A program made the position numbers and the translations under genes. Shown piece after piece: positions 32,861-43,489 of a stretch of DNA of 64,000 nt (positions are counted from its first letter, which is position 1; each line of letters starts with the position of its first letter). Where the stretch lies: the NCBI GenBank assembly GCA_917880885.1, contig OU862915.1, forward strand, positions 35,968,676-36,032,675. Direction: 5' to 3'. The notes under the pieces were generated by a model. The model did not search any database. It saw nothing but the letters and a program-made list of their open reading frames with translations, and had not been told where the DNA came from. The DNA comes from Limnephilus marmoratus (taxonomy: Eukaryota; Arthropoda; Insecta; Trichoptera; Limnephilidae).

Positions 32861-32974
32861 AACATTTTTTTTAATATTATTTTTACTTTATGAGTAAAAC
32901 TTCAAATTGTTATAATTAATTAAATGAAGACAATATTAACGAATATTAATCAAAAATCTGGAAATAGAAAAATC

Positions 32975-33040
32975 AGAAAAAGATATTTGCACCTCTGGGA
33001 CTCCAACCCAGAGAATATATCCGAGTTATCACATTCGTTC
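32975..33040 (-). mobile_element. SINE-C head remnant
   Basis: AAATCAGAAAAAGATATTTG then CTCTGGGACTCCAACCCAGAG: the reversed SINE-C head with a decayed B box. Confidence 0.45.
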
Positions 33041-33084
33041 AGAAATATTCCTTTAATTTATGACAAAGCGACAATATTTTGACC

Positions 33085-33420
33085 TTCCGACAAAATTTGG
33101 GAGGCGGAAATGGGTACCGCTGCCCCGGGAACCTTTATTGGACAAGCAATACCTTTGCCAAAGGTCACCCCAAGTGGTTCGCTACGTTTGGTTATTTAGC
33201 AGGGGAGCCCGGGCTCAGGGGGTGAGGCTTGTTTAGGCGGACGACCAGGACACACTGAACCTCAGATTCCTACCCACCCCTTAAACCCTTTTTCTTCCCA
33301 TAACTCTCCTCTCCTCTCTTTTCTTAAAACAACCCTCCACACATCATACCCAAAAATGACATAAGCTCTAATGGAAATTATTTTCCTCAGGGCCTCCTGT
33401 GCGAAACTTATGTAAAAAAA
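33085..33420 (+). mobile_element. SINE-B with central deletion
   Basis: Head GGGAGGCGGAAATGGGTACC through GTGGTTCGCTACGTTTGG to GAGGCTTGTTTAGGCG, then a jump to CCAGGACACACTGA and the 3' end GGCCTCCTGTGCG. Confidence 0.75.
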
Positions 33421-34465
33421 GGTCCGAAGCCCGAGTGGTTAACACAATTCAATTTTTACATTTGGGTAAAAAATACGAATTTGAATATAACAAAGAATTT
33501 CTCAATGTTTTAACAAAGTGACCTCATGATAAAGATATTTACAAATTTAAATATAACAGTTTTTGGGCTGTTCTCGGAAGCATTTTGTTTTATCTATGTT
33601 TCAAAATGTTATTTTAAAATCATTACCTAATCAATCTTGTCATCCAAGTGATAGATTCCTCCACCATTCGCGTCATCCAATGAATGCACTTATCACTGGT
33701 TTAAAATAAAGCATGAATATGGAAATGCTCGTTCAAGTACATCGCCGATATTAATAACGCAGTTATGTGCAGATAATAAATTATTATATCCCATTCTCCG
33801 CGGCAGTCATAATTTCTGCATTAATGAATATTAATCCTTAAATACTCGATGAAGTCATTTGCATGCATAGTGGCTCCAGGAGCATAGGGGAGGAAGTCAT
33901 TTTAATTTAAAAAATATATTAATTTTTTAAAAGAAAAACTCTCTTATAACTTTTAAAGGTTATTCCCATCAATGTAATATACCTGTCAAAGTCACTTCAA
34001 TATCATCTAGAATGGTGGACTTTTTTTTGTAAAACAATTTTTTTACTGAAGAGTCGTTTTATTTACAAACACTTTTGAGTAACAATGAAATCAACACTTT
34101 TTGAAGCTAATTTTGGCCCGGACCTCGCCTGGGCAATACGGGGTCTATACTCCAAGTATCGGTTAATGCGAGAGAGAGAAATATTTGAGTAGCACCCCTT
34201 TTATACTGCTAAAAACTGTAAAAATACCGTCTTTCAGACTGTTAAAAAGACAAGAATAATAAATAATGGTACTAAACAACTACTGGGTCACGTGCTCTAA
34301 TTTAGTTGGTCGGTAACACTAGCTTCTATAAAATTCCTACAGAGGTCTCTAACATTCATACTCTTTTAATAAACTAAGAAAAATTAAACCAATGGGATTA
34401 ACTACAGTATTTATCTCATAGATGTCACTATTGTGTGTCATTGATGTCACTATTCTTAACAATAC
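33421..34465. other. no recognisable feature
   Basis: AT-rich. A phrase near 33965 (TTATTCCCATCAATGTAATA) recurs at 35868 just before SINE-D. Otherwise nothing. Confidence 0.35.
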
Positions 34466-34714
34466 CATTGAAAAAGAAGATCATAATAATAATCTATACG
34501 AAAATATGAAAGAGAACAAGATACAGAAAAACAGAAAAAGATAAGGGTTGCAACTGAGACACGAACTCAGAACCTCTCGTAACCTATGTAGAACCGGATA
34601 GACGAGAGGCTCTGGGTTTGAGTCCCAGTTGCGACCATTATCTTTTTCTGGTTTTCTAAGTCTTGTTCTCATTCATATTTTCGTTTAGATTATTATTATT
34701 ATCTTCTTCAATGA
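34466..34714. mobile_element. head-to-head inverted SINE-C pair
   Basis: Left copy 34466-34579 (minus) and right copy 34592-34714 (plus) share GAGAGGCTCTGGGTTTGAGT-type heads and tails TTGTTCTCATTCATATTTTC, and meet head to head around a 20-bp spacer. The B box in the right copy is GGGTTTGAGTCC. Both lack the first half of the tRNA region. Confidence 0.8.
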
Positions 34715-34854
34715 AAAAATATATTGTTTCTATTTTTTTTTTAGATTTATGACTAAAACCTATATCCAAACCAATAATATTAAAAAAATATATAATGTTA
34801 ATAAAATGAATAAAATGTTGGTAGTTCTTCTAGTTCTAAAAGTGACCGAATTGG

Positions 34855-35342
34855 ATAAAGATTTTGAATTATACCACACCCATTTCAAATCATGTAATCA
34901 TGCAGTAAAATAAATCAATACATTATCTGGGTATCGCATGTTTTAAAAATTTAATTTTAGTTTAAATAAAATCATTAAAAAATATATACGTACATTGTGT
35001 TTCTTGATGAAAATTGGTCCGTTTGTGTTTTTATTTGCGCACTTACAAACTAATATTTTTAACATTCTTATTTAACTTATAGATCATTGAAATACTTATA
35101 ATCAAAAAATAATTACAAAAAGAACATAATTTTAATAGTTTCATCATCACGCCTTTCAGTATTTTTGGATGTGGGTTTAAATTAAAGCAAATTTGGAATG
35201 AAATAAAATCGATATTGAGTTATAATTTTTAAAAAGCTGGTACGGAAAATAATTAATCTTTCTCATTGTAACCGCTCTGCAAGATCGTAAGAACAACTTT
35301 CGACGAAATGTGGATTTTCGGCCGCTGGCTGGTTAAACGCTC
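34855..35342 (+). mobile_element. TTAA-type MITE, copy 4, truncated
   Basis: Starts at ATTATACCACACCCATTTCA, corresponding to the middle of copy 3, and ends GGCTGGTTAAACGCTC. The final TTAA is lost. The left third is missing. Confidence 0.75.
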
Positions 35343-35889
35343 ATGGAAATTTTAAAATCAATTTTAGGTTCGAACTTGGTAAATCATGCACAAAAAAATA
35401 ACAACTTTCTGGGGATCAACTGTCGGGTCACACAACACGTGATGTACCTACAATTTATTATTTAAAATTCGGCAGAGCTCTGAGAAAGGGTCTGCAGCTT
35501 CCGTAATGATTTCATACATTTTTAATTGTCGTGATAAAAATACACATTTTGTATTATTCCTATACATGAGTATCTACTCTGAAAAATCTAGGGCAGTTTG
35601 AAAATGCTAGGGCAGTAAAATAAAGATCTAGTAACCAGATAAAGATGGTCACTTTCTTCCCTACATTCATCAAACATTAATTTCGGTTGTTTGTGGTGTG
35701 ATTTGAAATATTCATGCGTGAAATTATTCAGATTCAATGAACGTTTTATCCAAAACAGGAAATGTTTGTGAGAACAATAAACAGAAGCGATAAAGTAGGA
35801 ACCAAAATAGGTTTATTTTATTTCATTTTTTATACGAAAAACTGTCTTTTTTATGACATTTGTGGGTTATTCCCATCAATGTAACATAT
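35343..35889. other. no recognisable feature
   Basis: Nothing supported. Confidence 0.35.
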
Positions 35890-36079
35890 GTCAGTGGTTG
35901 AGTGGGCATAGCGCTTGGGTCCCACCCGAGCGTCGCGTGTTCTATTCCTCGGCTGGCTAAGTCCTCCATCACAACACAAGCAACATTTTCGGCTTGATGT
36001 TGTGGAAGTAGGAGATTTTCAAACATTGTTGGGTTATTCGTAACCCGGGAATGTTTGACTTTCTTTTTAAAAAAAAAAT
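35890..36079 (+). mobile_element. SINE-D, tRNA-derived
   Basis: The head GTCAGTGGTTGAGTGGGCAT and an anticodon-like arm CTTGGGTCCCACCCGAG (loop with CCC, glycine-like) lead to a B box GTGTTCTATTCCT at 35937-35949. The body CAACATTTTCGGCTTGATG and tail TATTCGTAACCCGGGAATG end in an A run. A second copy lies at 56838-57036 in reverse. Confidence 0.8.
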
Positions 36080-36084
36080 ATACG

Positions 36085-36145
36085 TTGTCTTGTTCTCTTT
36101 CATATTTTTGTTTATATTATTATTGTTATCTTCTTCTTCAATGAC
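36085..36145 (+). mobile_element. SINE-C 3' tail fragment
   Basis: TCTTGTTCTCTTTCATATTT and TTGTTATCTTCTTCTTCAAT are the SINE-C tail. It abuts the A run of SINE-D, suggesting SINE-D landed in a SINE-C copy. Confidence 0.6.
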
Positions 36146-36242
36146 ATATAAATATATTTTTTAAATTAATAATTCTGTAGTTGAAATGTGTGTTACGTTT
36201 ATTTATAATTTTTACAAATATCATTTTTTTTTTCACATTATT

Positions 36243-36560
36243 TGACGGCCTTCGGGGGCGACAGGTAAGAATTTAAGGTGTATTTACAATAATACAACGC
36301 ACATTTGCGCCACTTTCCAGAAACTCTCACTATAGCCCTGGTGTAAGACCACCATTCAGAATTGAAACATTGCTTGAAATGACTTAAGCTCTTCTTTGAT
36401 CAGATCTAAATAGCCAGGTACTCCCCACCTTCCTCTTTCCAAATCCTTCCCATCCGCACTTCCCTAAGCCTCACAATTAAGAGTGCCTTAGTCTCATTGG
36501 CTCCAGATGCTCGGGAGCAATTGGGACTCCTGTGCTGTATTCACTTACAGAAGTTTAAAA
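36243..36560 (+). mobile_element. SINE-A copy, plus strand
   Basis: A decayed head (GACGGCCTTCGG…CAGGTAAG) without a B box, then ACCACCATTCAGAATTGAAA, the pyrimidine block and CTGTGCTGTATTCACT with an A-rich tail. Confidence 0.7.
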
Positions 36561-36915
36561 ATAAATAAAAAAAATCGCTGTTCAATCGAAAGGTAAATTT
36601 CTGATCGTTTCTCAAACTAGGCAAATATAATATTTTTTAACACTTTCAGTTTCAAAAAATCTATAATGATAATATCCCGCGATTTTTAACAGCTCTGCGT
36701 TTGTCACCCTTCAACCTTACAATATTTCCTACAATAAGAATGCATATTTCTACTGGCTCAACACTGGCTCAATCTGGTCTATATAAAAGAGAACCATATT
36801 TATTTATTTGATGCAATATTATTTACATTTTATACATAATTCAATGATGTTGGCCTCACTGGGTGTTTTACTCGTGCTGAAGCCTCCATTTCATATACAA
36901 AATTATACACAATAC

Positions 36916-36919
<4 letters not shown>
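36561..36919. other. no recognisable feature
   Basis: AT-rich. Part may be the 3' flank of the LINE end at 36920-37450. Confidence 0.3.
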
Positions 36920-36946
<27 letters not shown>

Positions 36947-37450
36947 CATAATATTGGTGAAAAAAACGAAAAAAGTAAATAAAAAACATACGATTAAGAT
37001 AAATTAAACTTAAAAATTAGAGATTTAGAATTAACGTCAAATTAACAATAAATAATATTATTTAAGATTAAAAATGATATTTTTAATACGTGTTGTGTGT
37101 TTGTGGGTGATTGTGTTTTATATTGGTTTTGTGTGTTACTTATATGTTTTGTTATTTTATGCTATGGTATTTTGGTAGTATTGTCTATTTTTGTCTTTAA
37201 TCCATTTTGTAATTTTGTGTCGGAAATTATTTTTGTTTTCCTCATTTTTATTTTCAAGTGTTAGACTGTTGAATGCTTTTATAGCGTGATATTGGTAATG
37301 TCTTTGTCCAAAGCTTGAATTTACCGTCGGAGTTTTTAAGTTTTCTTTGTATGCTTGTCTAACTGGTCTGTTTGTGATATTTTGTGTTTGTTGAAGGTTG
37401 TTTTTTTGGTCAAAAATGTAATTTAGTAGCGATTTAACGAATAATTGCCA
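36920..37450 (-). mobile_element. jockey-like LINE 3' end
   Basis: Minus orientation: coding end at 37157-37445, about 200 bp of untranslated sequence and a (TA)n tail at 36925-36950. 5' truncated. Confidence 0.6.
37157..37445 (-). pseudogene. LINE reverse transcriptase C-terminus
   Basis: Continuous minus-strand frame without its own start: SLLNYIFDQKNNLQQTQ, NRPVRQAYKENLKTPTVN, FGQRHYQYHAIKAFNSL and KITKWIKDKNRQYYQ before TAA. The FGQR..Y pattern is shared with 31930-32400 and is typical for jockey-like C-termini. The frame is unbroken over about 95 codons, so this piece is younger than its relatives here. Confidence 0.7.
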
Positions 37451-37947
37451 ATTTTATTAATGTTGAGGTTATACTCGGAATAAAACAAATGTGTTAAAAT
37501 AGTTGTACCTTGATTAATTACGATAAATAGTTCAGATAAACTTGGAAAAAAGATGAGAAGATTTTAGATGGCTGTCTCTAAAGCTTTTATAAATGGAATG
37601 ACTGAAGGAATAAGTGGCAATAGTTTCTAAAATATTTGACAAGTTTTGCTTCTCGTGAAAGCATAGACAAAATGATATAAAGACAATTTTGTTTTTGAAT
37701 ACGAAGATAAAATGCATCATGGACGGAAATGAATTATGATTAATTTAAACTTAAAATGAGAGGTGTAAAATGATGTTAAATATTTCTAATAGGAAGACAA
37801 AACACTTGTCTTGAAAAAGTTATGTTGACAACCGCGACTAATGTTCAGGCACATAGACGTATTTATAAGCCGTAGTACATATATGTATTATGCCTTATGC
37901 CAAACACTGGTAAGATATACAAGAACAGCAAAAGACTGGAGATCCGA
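37451..37947. other. possible leader of LTR element; no genes
   Basis: If 37966-38351 is a 5' LTR, this is its internal leader. I see no gag or pol motifs. Confidence 0.25.
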
Positions 37948-37965
37948 ATCCACTGAGGCGCCAAA
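37948..37965 (-). other. retrotransposon primer-binding site
   Basis: On the minus strand TTTGGCGCCTCAGTGG directly follows the LTR end. TGGCGCC is the usual start of tRNA primer sites in gypsy-type and related LTR elements. Confidence 0.45.
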
Positions 37966-38351
37966 TGTTGGGAAAATTTGCCTGCTTAAGAGTTGTTCTG
38001 AACAGATCCAGTGGCTCCTTTCTTATGATGTAGCTGGGTCTGGTCCAGAGAGTGTAGGATAGCCGTGGTCGAGGGTAAAGCGATGGCCAGTTAAAACGAG
38101 GCGAATGGATGCAAGGTCAGAGCTAGATCAGGAGGGCAAGCAGAGAGAGTTGTTGACAAGAGTGAGTTGAGTAGAGAAGTGATTTAATTCGGACTTTTTC
38201 ACCCTGTTTAAAGTGTGTCTCAACGGCAGCGTTAACCATTGCCATTGCCACCGGGCGGATTCCTAAAATCGTGTAAAAGCGCACGACGTATTCTCTCTCT
38301 GCCTGCTCGCTTATCCCCATTCTGACGATTTATTTATTTAGACCTACAACA
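37966..38351 (-). mobile_element. LTR of a retrotransposon
   Basis: 386 bp bounded by the inverted pentamers TGTTG and CAACA, clearly richer in G+C than the surroundings, with a TGGCGCC primer site immediately after its minus-strand 3' end. This is the layout of a 5' LTR. No second LTR or coding part is present, so it is a fragment. The apparent open frames on both strands (37841-38062, 38123-38320) are not genes. Confidence 0.5.
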
Positions 38352-39394
38352 ATCACGAAGAATGTTTAAGTCATCGAATCTTTTCATATGTAACGGTAAA
38401 TATCCGAACGTACCTCCGGATTATTTTATTTAATGGTAGAGTGAGAGAATCTCTTCAGGATTGTGGGAATAAACGAACACAGGTTTCTACTTGTGAGGAT
38501 AGATTGGTCTTATTAATAATAGAATTCATTTCCAAAACAACCAAATCTCAGTATATTTTTTATAAAGTAGGGACATTACAATGTTTTCCTTTTGAGGGAC
38601 CGGGTTACAACCCCAGAAACATAACCTAAACTGAAACTTTAGAAGGAAAATATTAAAACAGAAAGAAATATCGTATCTGTGGACCATGTATCATTATCAA
38701 ATTAACTACTGCACTAACGCGAACACTTGATTAGCGGACCGTATTGCGTAGACGAACCGGGAAAGGCCCCAAGAAAGACTCCAGAGAATGAGAGCCCTCG
38801 CCAGGGTGTAGGATCTAAGATTAGCAATAGTGCTCCAGTTGAGCTCACCGGGTAAAAAACGATTTCCTTCAGCACGCGTCATCTGGATATGAACGCCGGG
38901 TATCCATCCGGGACAAATATGAGCGCCCTCGACGGACTCTCTCTCGCGAAGCACTCCAATATGCCAGTGGCGATTGTGTAGGTAATTTACAATACCATCA
39001 TGTCGCGGTCAAATAACGATCCCAATGGTGGCGATCGATCACATTTGAAAGCATGCGAAAGAAGCGTTCGCAAAATTGAACATCGCCCGGCTAACGATTA
39101 AAATCGTTTGAAAAAAAAATTGTAACGAAGGGATTATCCCATTATTAAATCCAGAACTATCACTAAATTGACCCATCAAATAAACACCGGCTTCCGGAAT
39201 GGTGCGAATTTAAGAAGTGAAACGGAAACGGAAATCGTCTTTAAAAGGGTTGCCAGTCTCAGAAAAAAAAGAACAAAACGGTTCTACAAATTAAATATGC
39301 AGCCAGATGGAGATTAGCCAAGTCAGGATAGCTTAATAATTATTATCGTGACACATGTTAAGGTCAAATAGAAATGCTCAACACGTCCGTTATA
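38352..39394. other. no recognisable gene
   Basis: 38706-39080 is less AT-rich. The open frame 38706-38954 (minus) has no motif. Confidence 0.3.
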
Positions 39395-39769
39395 CAGGGT
39401 GTTAAGGGACGTACTTGACTTACTTTAACCAGTGATTACTGACATTATTTGGAGTAAAAAATGTAAATGAAATTTTGGTCTCCGGAGACTTTTTTTGATG
39501 ACTTTTTTTTTACAAATTTTTTTTTCTTCAAAATCAAACAAAAAAAAAATTCTTCCGCTTGTCGGCACTGGTCACTCGGCCGGGTATCCGACAAACCCCT
39601 TACCCCGCCTCCAACTATTCAACAACTATCATTTTTTATGATTGTGTAGAAAAAAAAAAAAAAAACATCAAAAATTTCACCGGAGACCAAAATTTCATTT
39701 ATATTTTTACTCCAAATAATGTCAGGAATCACTGGTTAAAGTAAGTCAAGTACGTCCTTTAACATCCTG
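39395..39769. mobile_element. hairpin MITE M1, complete
   Basis: 375 bp. The ends CAGGGTGTTAAGGGACG and, reversed, CAGGATGTTAAAGGACG continue pairing for about 90 bp to GAAATTTTGGTCTCCGG. TA on both sides (39393-39394, 39770-39771) assigns it to the Tc1/mariner type. No coding capacity. Confidence 0.9.
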
Positions 39770-40179
39770 TATGTATAGTCATCTTAAAACAATACAGTGG
39801 TTGATTGAATTGATAATGGATTTAAGTTCTACACACCAGGGAAAAAATAATGTCTTTATTTGAATATATTTACTTTGACCTCCATCATCTTGAGCCACAC
39901 ATGATAATGAAATCCATCACAATTCATCATCACCCAGTGCCATTGTGATGCTAAGTATGTTCGGTGGACGGGCCAAGGGGCGGAAGTGTCAGCCCGAGCT
40001 TCCGATTACTGCCTTTGAACACTTCCGGTGTGTATGAACTGCCATTATTATACTGCCCACTTCCGGCCTAGCCTCCGCCTAGGCTACTTTGGGAAATGGA
40101 TGTGATTTACAGGGTGACATAATATGAAAGACATACACAGGTTATCGTATAATATATTATTAATTAGATCAAGCTCAAT
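39770..40179. other. no recognisable feature
   Basis: Moderate G+C stretch near 39960-40085 with paired TTCCGG words. Nothing supported. Confidence 0.3.
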
Positions 40180-40334
40180 TTGGGTGGAGGGTATGGGTAC
40201 CGACCCCCGGGAACCATTTATTGGATAACCATCACCTCTACCGCAGGTTTGTTACCTCAAGTGGTTTACTAAGTTTAGTGACTTATCAGAGATGCCCGGG
40301 TTCATGGGGTGAGGTGTGTCCGGGTCTTGGCGGC
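40180..40334 (+). mobile_element. SINE-B 5' head
   Basis: GGTATGGGTACCGACCCCCG through GCCCGGGTTCATGGGGTGAG to GTCCGGGTCTTGGCGGC, where SINE-A begins. Confidence 0.75.
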
Positions 40335-40545
40335 AAGCGGCCTCCATGATCGAGGGGTAAGACTCTTGTGTGCGCTAATAAATTTTATTTGATTAATTGG
40401 TGTTATATCACAAGTAATTAATTTAAAAATAATATATACTATATTTGCGGCATGTTACAGATTGAAGACCACCATTCATAATTGAAAATTTGCTTGAAAT
40501 GGCTTTAGCTGTGTTTGGTGACCAGATCTGAATAGTCTGATTAGT
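40335..40545 (+). mobile_element. SINE-A copy joined to SINE-B
   Basis: Head GGCCTCCATGATCGAGGGG and TAAGACTCTTG, B-box region missing, then the AT-rich linker and ACCACCATTCATAATTGAAA up to GGTGACCAGATCTGAATAG. Confidence 0.65.
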
Positions 40546-40564
40546 TTAGCGAAAGCATAGAAAG

Positions 40565-40998
40565 GTAGGAGGATTAGGTAAATCCAAAGTAGGGTGGGGG
40601 GAAACGAAGGAAAGGGATCGAGGGAGGAGGCAAGGCGGGGAAGGTGGAATGGCGATGCGGGAGAGGAAGGGAACGCGAGAAGGGAACCGGAATGGGAACC
40701 AGGACGTCTAGGAAAAGCTCCGCAGGGAAGGGGTGGCGGAGGGATGAAGGACGATGGAGGGGCAGAGGGACTGCAGAGGAGATGTACCAGCGGTAGAGGA
40801 TAGCAAAGGGTAAATTTGGAAAATCCATTCTTCACAAAAGGACAACTATATGTGGCCTGTTCATGCGTCGAAAAAACCTTCTGATTTGTTGGTGTACGCA
40901 CCAGACGGAAAAACAAAAAATATTTCAAATCCAAAATCAAAACACAAACACTTTCTTTCTTTGAGTGACATTGCAGCGTATGCCAGGCATTCGCTAGT
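40565..40998 (+). mobile_element. Helitron 3' end H5
   Basis: G-rich segment with GGGAACGCGAGAAGGG (shared with H1-H4), then helicase coding sequence (40819-40936) and the 3' end GCAGCGTATGCCAGGCATTC followed by GCTAGT. This joins the CTAGT-ended repeats of the window to a Helitron protein. Confidence 0.75.
40819..40936 (+). pseudogene. Helitron helicase, C-terminal motif
   Basis: ENPFFTKGQLYVACSCVEK in one frame, then after a one-base shift PSDLLVYAPDGKTKNI in the next. This is the last conserved block of the Helitron (PIF1-type) helicase, usually GQLYVACSRV…APDGKTKNIVY. The Arg of SRV is Cys here. Only the tail survives. Confidence 0.8.
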
Positions 40999-41044
40999 AC
41001 ACATTATAAAAAAAAAAAACTAGCTAACTAACCATCACGCCGTT

Positions 41045-41100
41045 TCCCCGCAGAGACGACGGACCGCCAAACAATTCGGTCTTGGCACACATTCTTTGTA
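41045..41100 (-). pseudogene. LINE C-terminal scrap
   Basis: Matches 56130-56190 over CCGCCAAACAATTCGGTCTT and TGGCACACATTCTTTG. The minus-strand reading gives CQDRIVWRS-like sequence, the end of RTE-like LINE proteins. Confidence 0.4.
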
Positions 41101-41155
41101 TTATAATAAAGACACTTAAAAAAACTGCTTGTTTTTTTAAAAGTAGCCTCCCAAG

Positions 41156-42001
41156 TAGGGTTGCCATGTGTTTGGCTTTTTTAGGTCGTGTCCGGCTAAA
41201 TATTTATACGTCCGGCCTGTATTATGGACGAGGCGGGGGTGAGCGACAGTGGCTATTCTTGGTTCGAGAGGGTTTTATTTTTAGTCGGCTCTTTTATGTC
41301 AATATATCAAAAATTTAGATTACAGTAAACTTTTTGACCAATGGCAGAACTTTTGACAAAAGGCGATTCAGGCCAATGCTGAAAGAGTGTTCTATGTAAT
41401 AAACGCCCAGTGGACCAAGGAACGCAATAAATTGCAAATAGGAACAATTGCTATCGTGATGTACACATTGTGTAATTTAAAAATGACGTGTCAAGAATTT
41501 TATGAAATGATTTCCAAAGAAAACGACGTTCTGGATAAAGTAGGTGAAAATACCAAATATGCAAAATTGTAGATTTTTGTAATTTTTGAATAATTTGGAG
41601 AAGTCGAGATTTTAATTTATTTTTTCGTTTTTGTCCACAAAGATAGATTTGTTTCATTATACTCGTATATTTCTTGAGTGAAAATTTTCAGTTAACTGTT
41701 TAACCAGAAAAAGAGTTCGGTTTTTTGTTTGTTTGTTTTATAAGTTTATTATGTTATGTCTACAGACAGAAGACTCAATATTCTTTAGTTTTTTATTGAC
41801 ATTTTCTACATAAATGCCAAATGATTACAAGAAAAAGACAGTTGTTATTAAACTGGTTAATGTATGATTAATTAACAACTATAACTTGTAACGGATTTTT
41901 TTAATATTATGTATAAAAGTTATGTCCAAAATTACACACGTATGTCCGGCCTAATACAGTGCAAAGTCAGGCTTTTTTTATTTTAGAAGATGGCAACCCT
42001 A
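41156..42001 (+). mobile_element. hAT transposon, internally deleted
   Basis: The ends TAGGGTTGCCATGTGTTTGG and, reversed, TAGGGTTGCCATCTTCT, with CCGGCC subterminal words on both sides. Flanks are CTCCCAAG and ATCCCAAG, an 8-bp duplication with one difference. 846 bp remain, about a third of a normal element. Confidence 0.85.
41363..41572 (+). pseudogene. hAT transposase dimerisation domain
   Basis: AIQANAERVFYVINAQWTKE followed by RNKLQIGTIAIVMYTL and CQEFYEMI, then a stop. This is the C-terminal hATC dimerisation block (NA.VERVFS..N..WT.ERN). The BED finger and catalytic parts are gone. The true frame extends upstream of the GTG at 41387 and meets a TGA just before 41363. Confidence 0.8.
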
Positions 42002-42009
42002 ATCCCAAG

Positions 42010-42419
42010 CAATGAGTAGTATGAAGCAGTAAAAAAAATTATATAAGTACGAGTATTCTAGGGTTTAAAGAGCGTTGTGGTTAAACAAAATTGCGAGATT
42101 ACTCCTTATCAAACTAAGAACACGTAAGAATTTATTTTGTATTCCTTCAATAGCTCATACTGAATAAAGTAATAAACCTTCTAGAGGTTTTGGTTCCGGA
42201 TGGGAGAATATGCATTCAAGTTTACTCCTAACAAAGGCAAAATATAATATTGTTATAAATGCTCTAAGGATTTATTAATAACTCCTTTTTTTAACTTTTC
42301 ATTCTGGAAAAAAAATGATTTTCACTTATTTAACCAGAAATATCTTCAAGAAATCAAATTTACTTTACATTCAAATAAAATTTTAATTATTTTGTTGTAA
42401 ATTTTTTCTCTTTCCCAGC
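42010..42419. other. no recognisable feature
   Basis: AT-rich, nothing supported. Confidence 0.35.
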
Positions 42420-42830
42420 ATTTTTTTTTTACATGAATATCGCACATGAGTCTAAATACTCCCGTCTGGAGCCAGTGGGACTATGGCATCCCCAATTGGG
42501 GTATGTTGTGAGGCTGAAGGTAGTGGGGACGGGAAGGAGATAGGGAAAAGGAGACGGGGAAGTACCTGGCTATTCAGATCTGGTCACCAAACATGGCTAA
42601 AGCCATTTCAGGCAACGTTTTAATTCTGAATGGTGGTCTTACACCAGGGCGATACTGAGAGTATCTTCCACTCTGGAACGTGCCGCAAATATACTATATA
42701 TTATTTTAAATGAATAAATTGTGAAATAACACAAATTAATCAAATAAAATTTATTTGCCACGCCGGGATTCGATCCTGCGACCTTCGGAGTGCTAGTCAA
42801 GAGCCTTACCGCTGGACTACGCCGGCCGTC
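42420..42830 (-). mobile_element. SINE-A, full length
   Basis: The reference copy of about 410 bp. Minus strand, starting GACGGCCGGCGTAGTCCAGC, with B box GGATCGAATCC (42766-42776 reversed), an AT-rich linker with TTATTTCACAATTTATT, the body GCCGCAAATA reversed, a palindrome ATCCCCAATTGGGGAT and a poly-A tail (T run at 42423-42431). Confidence 0.85.
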
Positions 42831-43489
42831 GAGTTTATTTTCTGTTTTAATGTCGACTGAAAGGATATTATGTAAATTGCCCCCCTCGTAACCAATGGAT
42901 TGCTTACCATAGACAGAGTTTTATGTACCTACGTTATTTAAATAAATATACGTTATCGAGTTTTGTTAAGTGTAAGCGTACTTGCGAAGTCTTAATGAAT
43001 TCTGTTTTTGTTTGTTTGAGTCTATTATTTATTTTGTATTATAGGAGACGTGTACTGTGTTCGTATAGTTTTCTTAATGTTGTGGTTTTGTTTCCATATA
43101 TTTTGATTTTGTATATTTTCTTTTTGTGTATTCGGGATATGTAGTGAAATAGTTTGTAATTACTACCTTGTTTTGTATTATGTAATTCATTTATGTATGT
43201 TTCGTATACGCTTTCCCGTAATTTTAAAGAGAATGTTCGAGACTATAATATAAATTGTTTTTTTAAGTTTACTAGATATGATAACGGGCGAAAGAAGTTA
43301 ATTAAAAGGGTGATTTCATATTTTTATCTTATATATTATGCTGTTTAAGTGTAAGATGCTTAATACACAGCCCAAAATATTTTTCTTGCGTCAGGATTTT
43401 CCAGTCGTTCTTTTCAATTTTTAAAGGTACATGAGGATGATTTATTTTAAGGGTTGAGCTTAAAATCATGGATCCGGTTTACATTAATT
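42831..43489. other. no recognised gene
   Basis: A minus-strand frame at about 43260-43040 stays open for some 65 codons but shows no family motif that I can name. Confidence 0.25.

Noticed and set aside
35890..35960. Possible glycine-type tRNA (loop with CCC)
   Set aside because: The anticodon-like arm pairs well, but acceptor pairing is missing and the unit recurs with the same 3' body and A tail at 56838-57036. It is SINE-D.
40110..40140. ACAGGGTGACATAATATG as a mariner end
   Set aside because: No matching inverted end found nearby.
40476..40940. 154-residue minus-strand open frame rich in Pro and Ser
   Set aside because: It overlaps SINE-A and the G-rich core of Helitron H5. The real coding relic is on the plus strand.
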